A DNA stretch of 48,466 bases from Ceratorhiza oryzae-sativae (lineage: Eukaryota > Basidiomycota > Agaricomycetes > Cantharellales > Ceratobasidiaceae): positions 1 to 48,466 of the forward strand of contig JARWMV010000113.1 of the NCBI GenBank assembly GCA_030998015.1. The letters run 5' to 3'. Under the pieces are notes generated by a model. It had not been told where the DNA came from. It saw only the letters and a program-made list of their open reading frames with translations, and searched no databases. The position numbers were made by a program, and so were the translations under genes. Below, piece by piece: positions 46,460 to 48,466 of the stretch (within the stretch, counting starts at the first letter, position 1; the number at the start of each line of letters is the position of its first letter).

Positions 46460-46846
46460 ATATTCCGGAACTAATGAATCCATGTAATGTTGCTCTCTCA
46501 TAAGGAGCAATTTACTATTATCTTTAATAGATAAAGAATCGTCAAAAATTATATACTCTAAAATTTCTAATGAAAAATTAGAGTGACCATATTTTAGAAG
46601 GGCTTTGGCGATAATCGTATTTGTTTTTTTTAAGTTAGATGGGTGATAATAGTTTAACATTCTTCGATCCAATTTCATACTTGAACCAATATAAGAATTA
46701 CCATTAATATTGTTAACCCATCGATAAATTCCCATTTTCCCTTTATTTTCGGCTAAAATTTCTTTTCTCGATGACTGAGAATCAGAATAGATTCTTACTG
46801 GAATAATCGCAGCAATTAGAATCTCTTCTGGTATGACTAAATTGTT

Positions 46847-47433
46847 ACCAGCCATGGAAAACAAGCAGACGGCAAAACTTAAACTTAACACAGGTTGGTT
46901 GAAAAATTGTCCTTTAAGATCCGAAATTAGCTCAATGTCTGAGGTATTTTGTAAATTTACAGTATTTGATTTATTTTTATCTTGAGCTTTAGCCCCAAAT
47001 ATAACATACCCAAAGGCTAATAAAATAAAGAATGTATTAACATTAGTTAATGAATATTGAACAAGATAGAATAAAAATGATTCTAATGATTGTTCTGTGT
47101 TTATAGCCAAAGATAGAAGTAAGAACCCTACGTGAGAGATAGTACTATAAGCTAACAATCTTTTAATTTTATGTTGAGCTAGCCCAACAACTGTACCTAT
47201 GATTAGTGAAAGAACTGAACATATTAATAGTAAATTTTTAAACACATAGAAATCTGCACCATGTGTGGCGCCTAAATCTGTTATAAATGCAGGCACTGAT
47301 GCCTCAATTATAGGTAAACTTGCGATTATGGATCCACTTTGTAAATCTAATAAGAAAATTAAAATAGTAATTTTAGGCATAACTGTTAACCAAGTTGTAA
47401 CTATTGTAGGTACATCATTATACACGTCAGGAG
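46847..47433 (-). CDS. nad2: nad2 internal exon (NADH dehydrogenase subunit 2, complex I)
   Basis: [60 protein letters not shown] and [10 protein letters not shown] are core blocks of subunit 2, a proton-pumping antiporter-like membrane subunit (LAYSTISH is the signature). The 3' border is after GGT; the 5' border follows an intron and is set to 47433 within 1-2 nt. The N-terminal half of the gene lies beyond the right edge. Confidence 0.94.
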
Positions 47434-47560
47434 CATCCTAAGTTCGAATATTTAATGCAGTGAATAATAAAGAGGGGGTTAGTTGTTAAAGATAATGAAT
47501 TTTAATCTACAAACCTATTTTATGTCGCATCATAGGTGGCATGTGCGGCGCTAATAAGTT

Positions 47561-47701
47561 TCCAAAAACACCCCCAAACATGTGCAGCTACGCTGCATTG
47601 TTTGGGGGTGGTTTTGGAAAAACTTGGTTTTGGAAAAACTTGGTTTTGGAAAAACTTGGTTTTGGAAAAACTACCTTTACGGTGGTTTTGGGCCCTACGG
47701 G
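47561..47701. repeat. H palindrome with four 16-bp tandem units
   Basis: CCAAAAACACCCCC...GGGGGTGGTTTTGG hairpin, then four units of GGTTTTGGAAAAACTT (47610-47673, last base varied), then TACCTTTACGGTGGTTTTGG. Confidence 0.88.
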
Positions 47702-47921
47702 CTGTAAATCAGGTATTGAATAAGCGGGAATTATAATTCTGTAAACAGTTCCTCCTGTTTTTTGACTTGACTTGTAGCATTTTAAATTAAACTTATTATT
47801 TAAACCTTCAACTAAAAGTTCAATTTCTGCTAATGAGAAAGAATCCGTACATAATACGGTATATTTGCAAGATTTATTCCAGCTACCGTCATCAGCTATT
47901 CAGTAAGCTAAAGCCAAAGGC

Positions 47922-48033
47922 CTCCCAATGCGTTACCAAGCCTGTAAGGCACGCCCTACGGGCCAACGTATTGGGAGAGCCTTTACCCCCCCCAAACAAT
48001 GCAGCATAGCTGCATCAGTTTGGGGGGTCAAAG
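47922..48033. repeat. H palindrome pair
   Basis: GCGTTACCAAGCC hairpin with CCTACGGG arm, then CCCCCCCAAAC...GTTTGGGGGG. Confidence 0.8.
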
Positions 48034-48169
48034 GTGTCAATAATTCCCCTATAGTGCTAGGAACTACCTTTTTGTTTGATATATAAAATAACCCATATAA
48101 CTCGTTAAAGCAAGGCAACGTATATGTGCTAAAAAGGATAGAACTATATATTTTACCAGTTTTATAACC

Positions 48170-48275
48170 CTCGAGAATCGATGTAGATTTGCCTTCGCAA
48201 ATCATCGATTCTCGGCGAGGTATTGCGAGGTACCCTGGAACTTTAAGTTCCAGGGTACCTCGGAATCAGACGCCG
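48170..48275 (-). repeat. C-like/B hybrid fragment
   Basis: CTCGAGAATCGATG...CGATTCTCGG hairpin joined to the B GGTACCCTGGAACTTTAAG hairpin; the inverse of 39832-39935. Confidence 0.82.
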
Positions 48276-48300
48276 GCCGCGCTGGGACGCCCGAAAAGGT

Positions 48301-48466
48301 GACCCGTGCACGCCTGCGAACGCCTTGGCTTCCCCCCCCGTCACAGGTGGGAAGGGTGAATACCCTCCCACCTGTGATGGGGGGGAAGCCAAGGCGGCCC
48401 TGGCGTGCGCGCGCTCGCCGCTTCGCGGCCTCGATAACCACACCCACGGGGCGCAGCCCTAGTGCC
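48301..48466 (+). repeat. B element with extra CACAGGTGGGA hairpin, cut by window edge
   Basis: Between CCTTGGCTT and AAGCCAAGG a CCCCCCCGTCACAGGTGGGA...CCCACCTGTGATGGGGGGG hairpin replaces the usual stem contents. The right end runs off the window. Confidence 0.85.

Larger units (their letters stand above)
43543..46846 (-). other. nad2 intron region (group I plus mobile GIY-YIG ORF)
   Basis: From GGT of the upstream exon to GTACCACC. The first 1.5 kb (46846-45332) is a GIY-YIG ORF followed by a copy of the exon end. The remaining part has the group I S element CAGAGACTTTACATGG at about 45005 and a LAGLIDADG ORF. I infer one group I intron into whose 5' exon border a mobile unit was inserted. 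Confidence 0.75.
45412..46846 (-). pseudogene. GIY-YIG endonuclease ORF inserted at the nad2 exon border, interrupted
   Basis: In frame with the exon (MAG then [17 protein letters not shown]). GIY-YIG domain [20 protein letters not shown] then [48 protein letters not shown], then NAGNLSG-type NUMOD3 blocks (KHSTEAIEKMSESKKGSSHP) and a C-terminal helix region ending LSLQELPAPHP with TAA at 45412. Insertions: B 46122 plus A 46288, H 45830, A 45503. Confidence 0.84.
47507..48166 (-). pseudogene. LAGLIDADG endonuclease ORF upstream of the nad2 exon, C-terminal part
   Basis: FSTYTLPCFNELYGLFYISN, VVPSTIGELLTP, LALAYWIADDGSWNKS (second motif; the Trp after AY is TGA at 47900-47902), VLCTDSFSLAEIELLVEGLN and APHMPPMMRHKIGL with TAG at 47507. 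LAGLIDADG_2 family. H palindromes at 47922 and a hairpin plus tandem repeat at 47561-47701 interrupt it; the first motif lies beyond the repeats at the right edge. Confidence 0.78.
47434..48466 (-). other. nad2 upstream intron, incomplete
   Basis: Contains a LAGLIDADG ORF and repeats. No ribozyme core is visible in the part present. Type inferred from the ORF. Confidence 0.55.

Overview
The window is a piece of fungal mitochondrial DNA with every recognised gene on the minus strand. The evidence is fragments of cob, cox3, atp9, nad3 and nad2, the adjacent order nad2-nad3 (2 nt apart) typical of fungal mtDNA, two mitochondrial-type tRNAs, many group I introns with LAGLIDADG or GIY-YIG endonuclease ORFs, and TGA read as Trp at a conserved position in two intron ORFs. 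GC-rich palindromes and endonuclease ORFs carrying host-gene ends resemble what is known in early-diverging fungi (Blastocladiomycota such as Allomyces, and Glomeromycotina such as Rhizophagus). I cannot name the species.

Layout in coordinate order (genes read right to left). 1-10845: cob, exons 1-5 at 10845-10453, 8483-8448, 6832-6772, 5150-5129 and 3306-3219. Joined, they give exactly 200 codons, ending before the usual LHEHG block, which I do not find here. 11000-13400: gene-free, repeat-rich. 13403-13472: trnI(GAU). 14331-17845: atp9 (two exons, 73 residues) followed by a GIY-YIG ORF, a second copy of the atp9 C-terminus and a second, truncated GIY-YIG copy. 17914-19480: LAGLIDADG ORFs with a duplicated atp9 5' end. 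20537-20619: trnS(UGA). 23030-35784: cox3, five exons whose joined length is exactly 269 codons plus stop, with four introns, the largest holding a second, broken copy of exon 1. 38435-43186: nad3 fused to a GIY-YIG ORF, then a second partial nad3 copy with its own GIY-YIG ORF. 43189-48466: two exons of nad2 (its 5' part lies beyond the right edge), with a GIY-YIG and a LAGLIDADG ORF in the intron between them.

The window is saturated with palindromic, multi-hairpin repeats. Family A (172 bp, 13-bp imperfect terminal inverted repeats) has 31 copies covering about 5.8 kb. Families B (about 210-255 bp), C (about 141 bp), D (about 98 bp) and a C-rich/G-rich hairpin family H add many more. They sit in introns, endonuclease ORFs and intergenic DNA, and break almost every endonuclease ORF. 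None lies in an exon needed for an intact protein; the only hit in an exon-like sequence is in the spare cox3 copy.

Two layers of mobile DNA interact. Endonuclease ORFs have entered atp9, nad3, cox3 and nad2 together with, or beside, a diverged copy of the host-gene end. Palindromic elements have then inserted into those ORFs. The atp9-linked GIY-YIG copies share one A insertion at the same site but differ by a B insertion, which gives a relative order of events.
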